From Flavobacterium sp. ZT3R18 (GTDB lineage Bacteria > Bacteroidota > Bacteroidia > Flavobacteriales > Flavobacteriaceae), in the NCBI RefSeq assembly GCF_007097385.1, contig NZ_VJZS01000014.1, positions 1 to 64,000 of the forward strand: a stretch of 64,000 nt of DNA, written 5' to 3'. Position 1 is the first letter of the stretch, and the number at the start of each line of letters is the position of its first letter. Shown here piece by piece: positions 23,648 through 30,829 of this stretch. A program made the translations under genes and the position numbers. Below the pieces are notes generated by a model that was given only the letters and a program-made list of their open reading frames with translations, had not been told where the DNA came from and ran no database searches.

Positions 23648-24086
23648 ATGAGTTTTAAATTTGAAAGATTAATAATCTGGCAAAGAGCAATGGATTTTGG
23701 AGGGGATATTCATAAGCTTTCGATACAATTTCCTAAAAATGAAACCCACAACAAAAGACATTTTTCTTCCGAATAAAAAAAAGTGGGTTCCTGACAACCA
23801 AATTGCAAATGTTTTTTCGGAAGAAATGTATAATCTTTCGTCACAAATTCTTAGAGCTTCAGATTCTGTAGCTTTAAATATTTCGGAAGGTTCAATTTTA
23901 CAATCTAATCTAGAATTCAATCGATTTTTAGGATATTCTGTTCGTTCATTGGCAGAAACAATAACTTGCTTATATAAAGCGGAGAGAAGAAATTACATTA
24001 GTAAAGAAATATTTGATAAACATTATAATGAAGCTTTTAATTTAATGAATATGTTAATAGCCTTCAAATCTAAAATAAAACAATAA
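23648..24086 (+). pseudogene. Four-helix-bundle (23S rRNA IVP-type) protein, frameshifted
   Basis: From the ATG at 23648 the frame reads MSFKFERLIIWQRAMDFGGD, then DIHKLSIQFPK, the start of the S23/IVP-type four-helix-bundle family. It then hits a stop (GAATAA) at about 23771-23776. The family sequence resumes in another frame at 23820 with EEMYNLSSQILRASDSVALN and runs to 24086. About 82 bp at 23738-23819, which is not a multiple of three, separates the halves. It contains a GAAACCCAC/GTGGGTTC inverted repeat. An ATG at 23739 could restart translation of the second half. The gene lies between exporter and adaptor. Confidence 0.78.
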
Positions 24087-24088
24087 AA

Positions 24089-25405
24089 ATGCCTGAATTA
24101 CCAGCTACCAGCTCCCAACTCCCAGCTCCAGACTTCCAGCTTCGCAGTGAAGAAGTACAAGATATTCTTACTCGTGTTCCGCACTGGATGATTCGCTGGG
24201 GAACCGTTTTGATTTTTGGAATCATCATGATGCTTTTTTTTGTGTCTTGGTTTTTAAAATATCCGGATGTAGTAAGTACCGAAATTGTCATTACAACTAC
24301 AATTCCACCTGAGAAAATAGTTGCTAAAACTACTGGAAGAATCGAAGCTATTTTAGTAAAAGATAAAGCAGCAGTTTTAGAAAATACGACACTTGCCATA
24401 ATTGAGAATAATGCCAATTATAAAGACGTTTTTATTTTAAAAAACGGTATCGATCATTTTGATTTAAATGGGACTGTAAAATTTCCGTTTCATTTACTGG
24501 AAAAAGCACAATTAGGAGATGTTGAAAGTGCGTATGCCATTTTCCAGAAAGAATATTCTGCCGAAGAACTCAATACACAACTGCAACCTTTTCAAATAGA
24601 AAACAAAGCGCAGCATTCTGAGAATACTCAAATAAAAGAGAGGTTGAGGCTATTAGAGCAGCAAAAAACAATAAATGAAAGCGAATTGCAACTCCAAAAA
24701 AATGATGTCAATCGTTTTGAAGTTTTGTATAATAAAGGAGTAGTTTCTACCCAGGATTTTGAAAACAAGAAATTAGGTTATCTTCAAGCTGATAAGAATT
24801 ATAAAAGTTTATTATCCTCGATTTCTCAATTAAAATCATCTTTAATTGAGAACACAAAATCAAGTCAAAGCTCTCAAATAAATGGGACTAGAGAAACAGT
24901 AAATTTAGATCGTAGTGTGATGCAAGCTTTTTATCAATTAAAAAAAGCAATAAAAGATTGGGAGTTGACCTACACTTTAAAGTCATCTGTTTCTGGAGTG
25001 GTTACTTTTTTGCAAGTTTGGACAAAGAACCAATCCATAGCCTCGGGAGACAATGTATTTTCGATCATACCCACAATAAAAGAAGGATATGTAGGCAAAG
25101 TAAAGGCTCCTGCATTGAATTCTGGAAAAATTAAGGTGGGACAAAAAGTAAATATTCGATTGTTCAATTTTCCTGACAGGGAGTTTGGTGTTTTAAGGGG
25201 GAAAGTAAGTAATATTTCATTGGTGCCAGACAAAGACGGTAATTTACTAATAGATGTGTCTTTGCCAAAGGGATTAGAGTCTTCCTATAAAAAGCAGATT
25301 CCTTTTCAGCAAGAAATGAAAGGATCTGCGGATATTGTGACCGAAGATTTGAGATTGTTAGAACGTATTCTCTACCAGTTTAGGGATGTTTTCAAAACAG
25401 AGTAG
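24089..25405 (+). CDS. HlyD-family membrane fusion adaptor
   Basis: A 438-residue periplasmic adaptor with one N-terminal membrane helix (about residues 36-53, VLIFGIIMMLFFVSWFL), a lipoyl/barrel half-motif (KIVAKTTGRIEAILVKDKAA), a long coiled-coil hairpin (residues ~170-280) and a second half-motif (YTLKSSVSGVVTFLQVW). It links the C39 exporter to an outer membrane channel. Residues 2-18 (PELPATSSQLPAPDFQL) are encoded by a CCAGCTCCCAGCT-type repeat also found in the preceding intergenic DNA, so the start of this protein appears to be repeat-derived. An alternative later start is not obvious. Confidence 0.9.
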   Translation: MPELPATSSQLPAPDFQLRSEEVQDILTRVPHWMIRWGTVLIFGIIMMLFFVSWFLKYPDVVSTEIVITTTIPPEKIVAKTTGRIEAILVKDKAAVLENTTLAIIENNANYKDVFILKNGIDHFDLNGTVKFPFHLLEKAQLGDVESAYAIFQKEYSAEELNTQLQPFQIENKAQHSENTQIKERLRLLEQQKTINESELQLQKNDVNRFEVLYNKGVVSTQDFENKKLGYLQADKNYKSLLSSISQLKSSLIENTKSSQSSQINGTRETVNLDRSVMQAFYQLKKAIKDWELTYTLKSSVSGVVTFLQVWTKNQSIASGDNVFSIIPTIKEGYVGKVKAPALNSGKIKVGQKVNIRLFNFPDREFGVLRGKVSNISLVPDKDGNLLIDVSLPKGLESSYKKQIPFQQEMKGSADIVTEDLRLLERILYQFRDVFKTE

Positions 25406-25564
25406 TATTGAGATTACCTTATATGTCAAAACAAAACTGACAATTAAAAGGTATAAGAAAGTAAGCAAGAAGTGTTGGATAGAGCGATACAATTTTGTAA
25501 TATTGGGGGATAAATTAATAGATGTTAATCAGCTGTTTTCCCCAAATCAGCCAAAATCAAAATT

Positions 25565-25969
25565 ATGAAAAAACAAATAGCGCTTATTTTATTATTATTA
25601 GCAGGGTCAATCGGGTATTCACAAACACAAACACAAACACAAGCTCTGGATTGCAGTAAACTTAAAAACTTCAAAGCGTATAATCCAGACTATCCTAAAA
25701 GGACTTTTGTGGTAAAAGGTGCCACTCAAGAAAGTTATGACAACGGAGTGCTTCAATTGGTTTGGAGTGTTAAGTGGATCAGCGACTGTGAATATGAAAT
25801 CACTTGCGTTAAAAAGCTTGGAGAATCTCAGATGGAAATAGGGGATAGAATTATTATGACAATTGTGAGTATTGACGATGACTGTTTCACTGTTAAAAGA
25901 ACTTTTTATAGTAAAAATTTTCCAGAAGGAGATGTTGATCCAGGTAGCACATACTGTCTAGCAAAGTAG
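25565..25969 (+). CDS. Small secreted protein of unknown function
   Basis: A 134-residue protein with a signal peptide (MKKQIALILLLLAGSIGYS), then a QTQTQTQ run and a mature domain with five Cys (LDCSKLKNFKAYNPDYPKRT ... SDCEYEITCVKKLG ... DDDCFTVKRTFY ... STYCLAK). I do not recognise the family. The 159 bp between it and the HlyD gene hold no gene. Its link to the export locus is only positional. Confidence 0.7.
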   Translation: MKKQIALILLLLAGSIGYSQTQTQTQALDCSKLKNFKAYNPDYPKRTFVVKGATQESYDNGVLQLVWSVKWISDCEYEITCVKKLGESQMEIGDRIIMTIVSIDDDCFTVKRTFYSKNFPEGDVDPGSTYCLAK

Positions 25970-26011
25970 TAGATCAGTTTTAAAAAAGTTGAGAAAGTTA
26001 AAGGATTTTTA

Positions 26012-26719
26012 TTACATCTTCAAATAAAAATCCTTTGTCAGCTCAATGTATTCAGGAGTATAGACGTGTCGAGCCGTTTCAATAATCAATTCATTTGTAA
26101 GTACAGTTGCGTTTTCTTTTCGGCTAAAAGCCAATAAGCTACGCTTGATTTCGGTGGTTGGAGTTCCTTTGACTCTAGTAATTTTTATAGGATACAATTC
26201 GTATTCTTTGGCAAGAGCCATAAAGTTGCCCTCTTCTTTGAATGGGATAATGACAGCGAATACACCGTTTTCCGAAAGCAATAAATCGGCAGCTTCGACC
26301 AAATCCTCAAAAGGCATAGCATCGGCGAAACGTGCGATATCGCGTTGTTCGTTTTCGGATTTGTAATCGTCGGTATAGAAAGGAGGGTTAGAAACAATTA
26401 AATCATACTCATCCTCAGGTTCTTCGACAAATTCGTCTAACCCGGCATGAAAGCAAAATAAGCGATCACTCCAAGGGGAATTTTCAAAATTGTCTACTGC
26501 TTGTTCGTAAGCTTCGTCATCAATTTCCAGTGCATCAATTTGTTGGGCGTTACTTCTTTGCGAAAGCATTAAAGCAATAATTCCAGTTCCGGTTCCAATG
26601 TCCAAAACACTAAATGGATTATTGTCTATCGGAGCCCAAGCGCCAAGTAAAACACCATCAGTTCCAATTTTCATGGCGCAACGGTCTTGTTCAATGGAGA
26701 ATTGTTTGAATTTAAACAT
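26012..26719 (-). CDS. tRNA1(Val) adenine-37 N6-methyltransferase family (TrmN6/YfiC)
   Basis: A 235-residue SAM-dependent methyltransferase. It begins FKFKQFSIEQDRCAMKIGTD, the substrate-contact block of the YfiC family, then has the SAM motif VLDIGTGTGIIALMLSQR and the amino-methyltransferase motif IVSNPPFYTDD. The NPPF motif indicates N6-adenine methylation; the expected target is A37 of tRNA-Val. It is convergent with the upstream peptide locus and close to other translation genes (rimM, rpsP). Confidence 0.9.
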   Translation of the reverse strand: MFKFKQFSIEQDRCAMKIGTDGVLLGAWAPIDNNPFSVLDIGTGTGIIALMLSQRSNAQQIDALEIDDEAYEQAVDNFENSPWSDRLFCFHAGLDEFVEEPEDEYDLIVSNPPFYTDDYKSENEQRDIARFADAMPFEDLVEAADLLLSENGVFAVIIPFKEEGNFMALAKEYELYPIKITRVKGTPTTEIKRSLLAFSRKENATVLTNELIIETARHVYTPEYIELTKDFYLKM

Positions 26720-26720
26720 T

Positions 26721-26764
26721 AGATTTTTGATTGAAGATTAACGATTGCTGATTTTTGATTTAAA
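26721..26764. repeat. Family B repeat (short copy)
   Basis: GATTTTTGATTGAAGATTAACGATTGCTGATTTTTGATT-type sequence directly upstream of the TrmN6-like start. The same GATTTTTGATT and GATTAACGATT units recur at 29400-29525 and 35146-35295. Confidence 0.6.
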
Positions 26765-26826
26765 AACATAACAACTGAGAAGTAGTATCAAAAAGTCATC
26801 CTATTTGGTTAATCAAATAAACTTTT

Positions 26827-27351
26827 CTACAAATACATCTCGATCAGCCCTTCCGGTAAATCCATCACGACTTTTTTGTTTTCACGGTCTATTTTAACCA
26901 AGAAATGATCAATCATAGGAATAAGAATTTCAACATCGCCTTTCAATACTTCAAAAAGAGGTTGGGCAGTAGTGTCGTTGATAGATTGAATTTCTCCAAC
27001 AAATCCTAGACGTTTGTCTTCTACTTCAAAACCAATAACTTCGTGAAAGTAGAATTTGTTACCTGTAAGTTTAGGCAACATTTTAAGAGGAAGGTAAAGG
27101 TCGTTGCCTATAATGGCATCGGCTTCTTCTTCGGTATTCAAATCTTCAAAACGAATTCTGAGGAAATCATTTTTGTGCAACGAGCAATTTTCAATAAAAA
27201 AAGGAACCAAGTGTTTGTTGCATTCAACAAACACTGATTCCAAGTTTTCGTATAACTCAGGTTCGTCCGTGTCTAAATAAGCCAGAACTTCTCCTTTGAA
27301 ACTAAATTTTTTGGCGATTTTACCCAAATAGAAACAATCTTCTTTACGCAT
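26827..27351 (-). CDS. rimM: Ribosome maturation factor RimM
   Basis: A 174-residue protein that helps mature the 30S head domain by binding S19 and 16S rRNA. The N-terminal barrel begins YLGKIAKKFSFKGEVLAYLD. The C-terminal PRC barrel contains YFHEVIGFEVEDKRLGFVGE and ends LIPMIDHFLVKIDRENKKVV and DLPEGLIEMYL, the standard RimM ending. It lies 14 bp downstream of rpsP, the usual gene order. Confidence 0.95.
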   Translation of the reverse strand: MRKEDCFYLGKIAKKFSFKGEVLAYLDTDEPELYENLESVFVECNKHLVPFFIENCSLHKNDFLRIRFEDLNTEEEADAIIGNDLYLPLKMLPKLTGNKFYFHEVIGFEVEDKRLGFVGEIQSINDTTAQPLFEVLKGDVEILIPMIDHFLVKIDRENKKVVMDLPEGLIEMYL

Positions 27352-27365
27352 CTTCGCCTTCTAAA

Positions 27366-27914
27366 TTATGCTTCAGTTGTTTCGTTATTTTCTTCAGCAG
27401 CAGGAGCTTCTTCAGCAACTTCTTCTTCAACAGCAGGAGTTGCAGCAGCAATAGCATCCGCTTCTGCTTGTGCAGCAGCAGCTAAACGTTTTGCGTTTAC
27501 TTCTTGTTCTGCTTTGAAAGCTTTTGCTTTATCAGCCGCTTGAGCTTTAGTCAAACCTTCTTTTTTAGCATCAACTTTTCCAGCTTTAGCTTCTAACCAA
27601 GCAGCTAATTTTGCGTCAGCTTGTTCTTGAGTTAAAGCTCCTTTACGAATACCTCCATCAAGGTGGTGTTTCAATAAAGCACCTTTGTAAGAAAGAATTG
27701 CTTTAGCAGTATCAGTAGGTTGTGCACCATTGTGCAACCATTTTACTGCGCTATCAAGGTTCAATTCGATAGTTGCTGGGTTAGTATTTGGATTGTAAGT
27801 ACCGATTTTCTCTAAGTATTTACCATCTCTTTTTGAGCGAGCATCTGCTGCTACAACCCAGTAAAAAGGTTTTTGTTTTTTACCGTGTCTTTGTAATCTA
27901 ATTTTTACTGACAT
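27366..27914 (-). CDS. rpsP: 30S ribosomal protein S16 with long Ala/Glu-rich tail
   Basis: The first ~85 residues are a clear S16 (MSVKIRLQRHGKKQKPFYWV, then ADARSKRDGKYLEKIGTYNP). The protein continues to 182 residues with a lysine/alanine helix-rich part and an acidic tail ending APAAEENNETTEA, about twice the usual S16 length. Such extensions occur in Bacteroidota S16. It heads the rpsP-rimM operon and has its own promoter. Confidence 0.96.
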   Translation of the reverse strand: MSVKIRLQRHGKKQKPFYWVVAADARSKRDGKYLEKIGTYNPNTNPATIELNLDSAVKWLHNGAQPTDTAKAILSYKGALLKHHLDGGIRKGALTQEQADAKLAAWLEAKAGKVDAKKEGLTKAQAADKAKAFKAEQEVNAKRLAAAAQAEADAIAAATPAVEEEVAEEAPAAEENNETTEA

Positions 27915-27963
27915 AATCTTGTGATTAAATTTTGAGGTACTCGACCTCGATTAATTAAGGGTG

Positions 27964-27971
27964 CAAAGATA
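27964..27971 (-). promoter_or_regulatory. -7 box of rpsP-rimM
   Basis: On the minus strand this reads TATCTTTG (TAnnTTTG), with a TTTG 15 nt further upstream. It implies a ~45-nt leader before the ATG at 27914. Confidence 0.6.
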
Positions 27972-28085
27972 CATCTTTTATCGAAACAAACTAATTTGGT
28001 TGTTACTTTAATGAGTGATAATGGGTTAGAGGCGTTTCTGTCTTTGATTTTTGATGAAAATTTAAATAATTAATTTAAAATCCTT

Positions 28086-28093
28086 TATTTTTG
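28086..28093 (+). promoter_or_regulatory. -7 box for 28112 gene
   Basis: TATTTTTG matches TAnnTTTG and contains the upstream TTG at 28091, so the true start must be the ATG at 28112. Confidence 0.6.
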
Positions 28094-28111
28094 TGTTTCA
28101 AAATCAATTGT

Positions 28112-28591
28112 ATGAGTAGATTTTTTTGGGTTATCGCCTTGTTTTTTGTTTTGGTTTCTTGCGAAGATCAAGTTCAGTTTAGCGACCCTTCTTTTCAGGG
28201 ATTGAAAGATAATGTGATATGGAGGGCGACTTTGATTGTTGCTGTTCAATATCCTGATGGATCTTTGGTTATGGATGCTTATAAAAAAAATGAGATTTTA
28301 ACGTTAAAAACGAAGTCGACAAAACCTCAAGTATATAGTCTAGGAGTGGACCTTATAAATAGAGCCACATTTGCTCAGGAAATATATGCCGAAAAAACTG
28401 CTTTTTCGACTGGTACTAATAATGGAAATGGTCAAATTGAGATTACAGAATACGATGCCGTGAATAGTACAATTACAGGCACTTTTAAATTTAATGCAAA
28501 AAATGAATCGAAAGATCCTCTAGCCAGTCCTAATGTCAATTTTCAACAAGGTGTTTTTTATCAAGTGCCGCTCACTATCATTGCAAAATAG
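28112..28591 (+). CDS. Small lipoprotein (DUF6252-like)
   Basis: From the ATG at 28112 the protein begins MSRFFWVIALFFVLVSCEDQ, a lipoprotein signal with lipobox Cys at residue 17, 159 residues in all. The mature part has beta-rich text including NVIWRATLIVAVQYPDGSLV and TGTFKFNAKNESKDP followed by FQQGVFYQVPL. This recalls the DUF6252 group of Bacteroidota surface lipoproteins; the assignment is tentative. Function is unknown. Confidence 0.75.
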   Translation: MSRFFWVIALFFVLVSCEDQVQFSDPSFQGLKDNVIWRATLIVAVQYPDGSLVMDAYKKNEILTLKTKSTKPQVYSLGVDLINRATFAQEIYAEKTAFSTGTNNGNGQIEITEYDAVNSTITGTFKFNAKNESKDPLASPNVNFQQGVFYQVPLTIIAK

Positions 28592-28716
28592 ATGGTTTTT
28601 AGGTTGAGGAAATAGTTGTCTGCATCAGACAAAACAAAGTCAGAGGCGACAACGAATGTCAGACTAATTTTTTTGAAATTTCAGGCATTGAAGATCGATT
28701 TTAAAACTTAAGGTAG

Positions 28717-28827
28717 GGGGGTCAATTTTCTATTGTAAAAAAAATAGTAGAGGGTCTTGGGAGTGCTATTCGGGTTGTTTCGGAAATTGATAAACCGACT
28801 AAAATTAGTTTTTTAGTGCCAAAATAG
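28717..28827 (+). pseudogene. Remnant of a histidine kinase C-terminus
   Basis: A 36-codon open stretch ending in TAG reads GGQFSIVKKIVEGLGSAIRV and then VSEIDKPTKISFLVPK. This matches the last part of histidine kinase ATPase domains (G2 box GLGLxIVKKIVE..., final strand GTxFxFxLP). An in-frame stop (TAG at 28714) precedes it, and no kinase body is present. The rest of the 28592-28945 gap holds no other recognisable gene. Confidence 0.65.
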
Positions 28828-28891
28828 TGATTCGCTATAAAGTTAAAAGGCTCTATATCACAAATTATTTCATAAATAAGCTAATTTATAG

Positions 28892-28920
28892 TTGTTTAGA
28901 AAAAAAATAGAGTACATTTG
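28892..28920 (+). promoter_or_regulatory. Promoter of the RRM protein gene
   Basis: TTG (28892-28894) and TACATTTG (28913-28920) with an 18-nt spacer form a -33/-7 pair 25 nt before the ATG. Confidence 0.75.
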
Positions 28921-28945
28921 CTTCAATTATTATAAATAAGTACTT

Positions 28946-29311
28946 ATGAATATTTTTGTTGGAAGCCTTCCATTCAGTATTGAGGAAGCAGATTTAAGAG
29001 AGTCTTTCGAGGCTTACGGAGCAGTTGATTCAGTTAAAATTATCACAGATAAATTTACAGGAAGAAGTAAAGGATTTGGTTTTGTTGAAATGACAAACGA
29101 TGATGAAGCTCAAAAAGCAATTGACGAATTGAACGGTGCTACTGTTCAAGGACGTGCAATCGTTGTAAACAAATCTGAACCAAAACCAGAAGGTGAAAGA
29201 AGAAGTTTTAACAATAACAGTCGTGGTGGAGATTCACGCGGTGGTTATGGTGGTGGAAACAGCCGTGGTGGAGACAACCGTGGAGGTGGAGACAGAGGAG
29301 GAAGATATTAA
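28946..29311 (+). CDS. RRM-domain RNA-binding protein with Gly/Arg-rich tail
   Basis: A 121-residue protein. One RNA recognition motif spans residues 1-80 with RNP2 IFVGSLP and RNP1 KGFGFVEM. The tail is RGG-rich (SRGGDSRGGYGGGNSRGG), a disordered RNA-contact region. Similar proteins in Bacteroidota and cyanobacteria bind mRNA and are often stress- or cold-responsive. It is monocistronic between a clear promoter and a strong terminator. Confidence 0.93.
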   Translation: MNIFVGSLPFSIEEADLRESFEAYGAVDSVKIITDKFTGRSKGFGFVEMTNDDEAQKAIDELNGATVQGRAIVVNKSEPKPEGERRSFNNNSRGGDSRGGYGGGNSRGGDNRGGGDRGGRY

Positions 29312-29332
29312 TATTCTTTTCAATCATATATT

Positions 29333-29366
29333 AAAAAGGTGTCAATGTAAATTGACACCTTTTTTG
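29333..29366 (+). terminator. Terminator of the RRM gene
   Basis: AAAAAGGTGTCAA (29333-29345) pairs with TTGACACCTTTTT (29352-29364) around a 6-nt loop, followed by T. Confidence 0.92.
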
Positions 29367-29399
29367 TTTCCTCCATCCCTACTTAATTGTAATTAAGTT

Positions 29400-29525
29400 G
29401 AGGATTTTTGATTGTGGATTAACGATTTTTGATTGTAGATTTGGTGTTAGTAAATACAAAATTACTTGTTTTCAGGGATTCACCATCAGCAATCAAAAAT
29501 CGTTAATCAAAAATCTACAATCATT
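29400..29525. repeat. Family B inverted repeat
   Basis: The left arm GATTTTTGATTGTGGATTAA is followed by CGATTTTTGATTGTAGA; the right arm reads AATCAAAAATCGTTAATCAA and ends AAAATCTACAATC. The arms flank a ~45-nt centre between convergent genes. Confidence 0.75.
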
Positions 29526-29528
29526 TTT

Positions 29529-30590
29529 TTACAAATTAGCAACTAACCAGTCACCAACTTCGCTAGTTTTGTATGCTTTTACTCCTTTGGCAACTAAATC
29601 TTCGGTTACAATTCCTTGCTCCAATGATTTGTTCACTACGGCTCTAATGGCTTTGGCTTCCTCTTTTAATCCAAATGCATCTTCAAACATCATCGCTGCA
29701 GATAGAACAGTCGCCAATGGATTGGCTATATTCAATCCCGTTGCTTGTGGATAAGAACCGTGGATTGGTTCGTATAATGAAGTATGTTCCCCTACCGATG
29801 CAGATGGCATTAATCCCATTGATCCTGAAATAACAGAAGCTTCGTCAGTCAAAATATCTCCAAATAAATTCTCTGTAATCAATACATCATAAGAGTTTGG
29901 CCATTGTACCAAACGCATCGCAACCGCATCTACGAATTCGTAGCTTACTTCAACCTCTGGGTACTCTTTTTCCATAGCTTGTACCGTTTCTCTCCACAAG
30001 CGAGACGTTTCCATTACATTGGCTTTATCAACACAACATAATTTTTTGGTACGTGTCATGGCTAATTCGAATCCTTTTTTAGCCAAACGTTGTACTTCAA
30101 CACGAGTATAAACACAGTTGTCGAAGGCCGTTTCTCCATCGTCTCTTCTTCCTTTTTCTCCAAAATAAATTCCCCCAGTTAATTCTCTCAAGAAAACCAA
30201 ATCAGTTCCTTCAATACGCTCTCTTTTTAATGGAGAATTATCAATCAAAGAAGGGAATGTAAAGGTTGGACGCACATTGGCAAACAAACCTAATTTTTTA
30301 CGCATTAACAATAACCCTTGTTCCGGACGAACGGGTGCGCTAGGATTGTTATCGTATTTTGGGTGTCCGATAGCTCCAAAAAGAACAGCATCGGCAGCCA
30401 TACAAATTTCGTGCGTTTCGTCAGGGTAAGGAACACCAACGGCATCAATGGCACAAGCTCCTGTAAGTGCAGGCGTCCAAGTAATTTCGTGGTTGAATTT
30501 TTTGGCAATGGCATCTGAAACTTTAACTGCTTCGTTAATTACTTCTGGTCCGATTCCGTCTCCGGCTAAAAGGGCAATATTGAATTTCAT
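29529..30590 (-). CDS. leuB: 3-isopropylmalate dehydrogenase LeuB
   Basis: A 353-residue NAD-dependent enzyme oxidising and decarboxylating 3-isopropylmalate in leucine synthesis. It shows the start IALLAGDGIGPEVINEAVKV, RPEQGLLLMRKKLGLFANVR, the LeuB-specific ELTGGIYFGEKGRRDD, metal-binding VDAVAMRLVQWPNSYDVLIT and NLFGDILTDE, and the cofactor block EPIHGSYPQATGLNIANP. Length is standard. It is the last gene of the leucine cluster, 240 bp after the LeuA-like gene, with a family C repeat in between. Confidence 0.97.
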   Translation of the reverse strand: MKFNIALLAGDGIGPEVINEAVKVSDAIAKKFNHEITWTPALTGACAIDAVGVPYPDETHEICMAADAVLFGAIGHPKYDNNPSAPVRPEQGLLLMRKKLGLFANVRPTFTFPSLIDNSPLKRERIEGTDLVFLRELTGGIYFGEKGRRDDGETAFDNCVYTRVEVQRLAKKGFELAMTRTKKLCCVDKANVMETSRLWRETVQAMEKEYPEVEVSYEFVDAVAMRLVQWPNSYDVLITENLFGDILTDEASVISGSMGLMPSASVGEHTSLYEPIHGSYPQATGLNIANPLATVLSAAMMFEDAFGLKEEAKAIRAVVNKSLEQGIVTEDLVAKGVKAYKTSEVGDWLVANL

Positions 30591-30674
30591 TGTTGTTTAT
30601 TTTTAATTATATTTTTTAATTGAATTTTAATTTTTTGCTTCTACTGGAAATAGTGTGAACATTCATTGTTTTTT

Positions 30675-30790
30675 TTCAAACCATTAAGATATTAAGTTTA
30701 TTAAGAAAAGCGACAAACCTTAATTTTCTTAATGTCTTAATGGTTCAAGATTTTTGAAAATTGTATTTAAATGTTTTGAGTTCTACACAA
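30675..30790. repeat. Family C inverted repeat (copy 1)
   Basis: AACCATTAAGATATTAAG and CTTAATGTCTTAATGGTT form inverted arms. The right part, continuing TCAAGATTTTTGAAAATT, reappears nearly unchanged at 51090-51150. Confidence 0.65.
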
Positions 30791-30829
30791 ATACCATAAG
30801 AATCATTTTTTTAATCAGAATTTGAAAAT

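Noticed and set aside
23697-24086. Continuous frame with a TTG start in the four-helix-bundle region
   Set aside because: Its first ~14 codons are out of frame with the family sequence at 23648-23737; the gene is better described as frameshifted.
25386-25568. Open frame of 60 codons between the HlyD gene and the 25565 gene
   Set aside because: Overlaps the end of the HlyD gene, has basic low-complexity text and no start signals.
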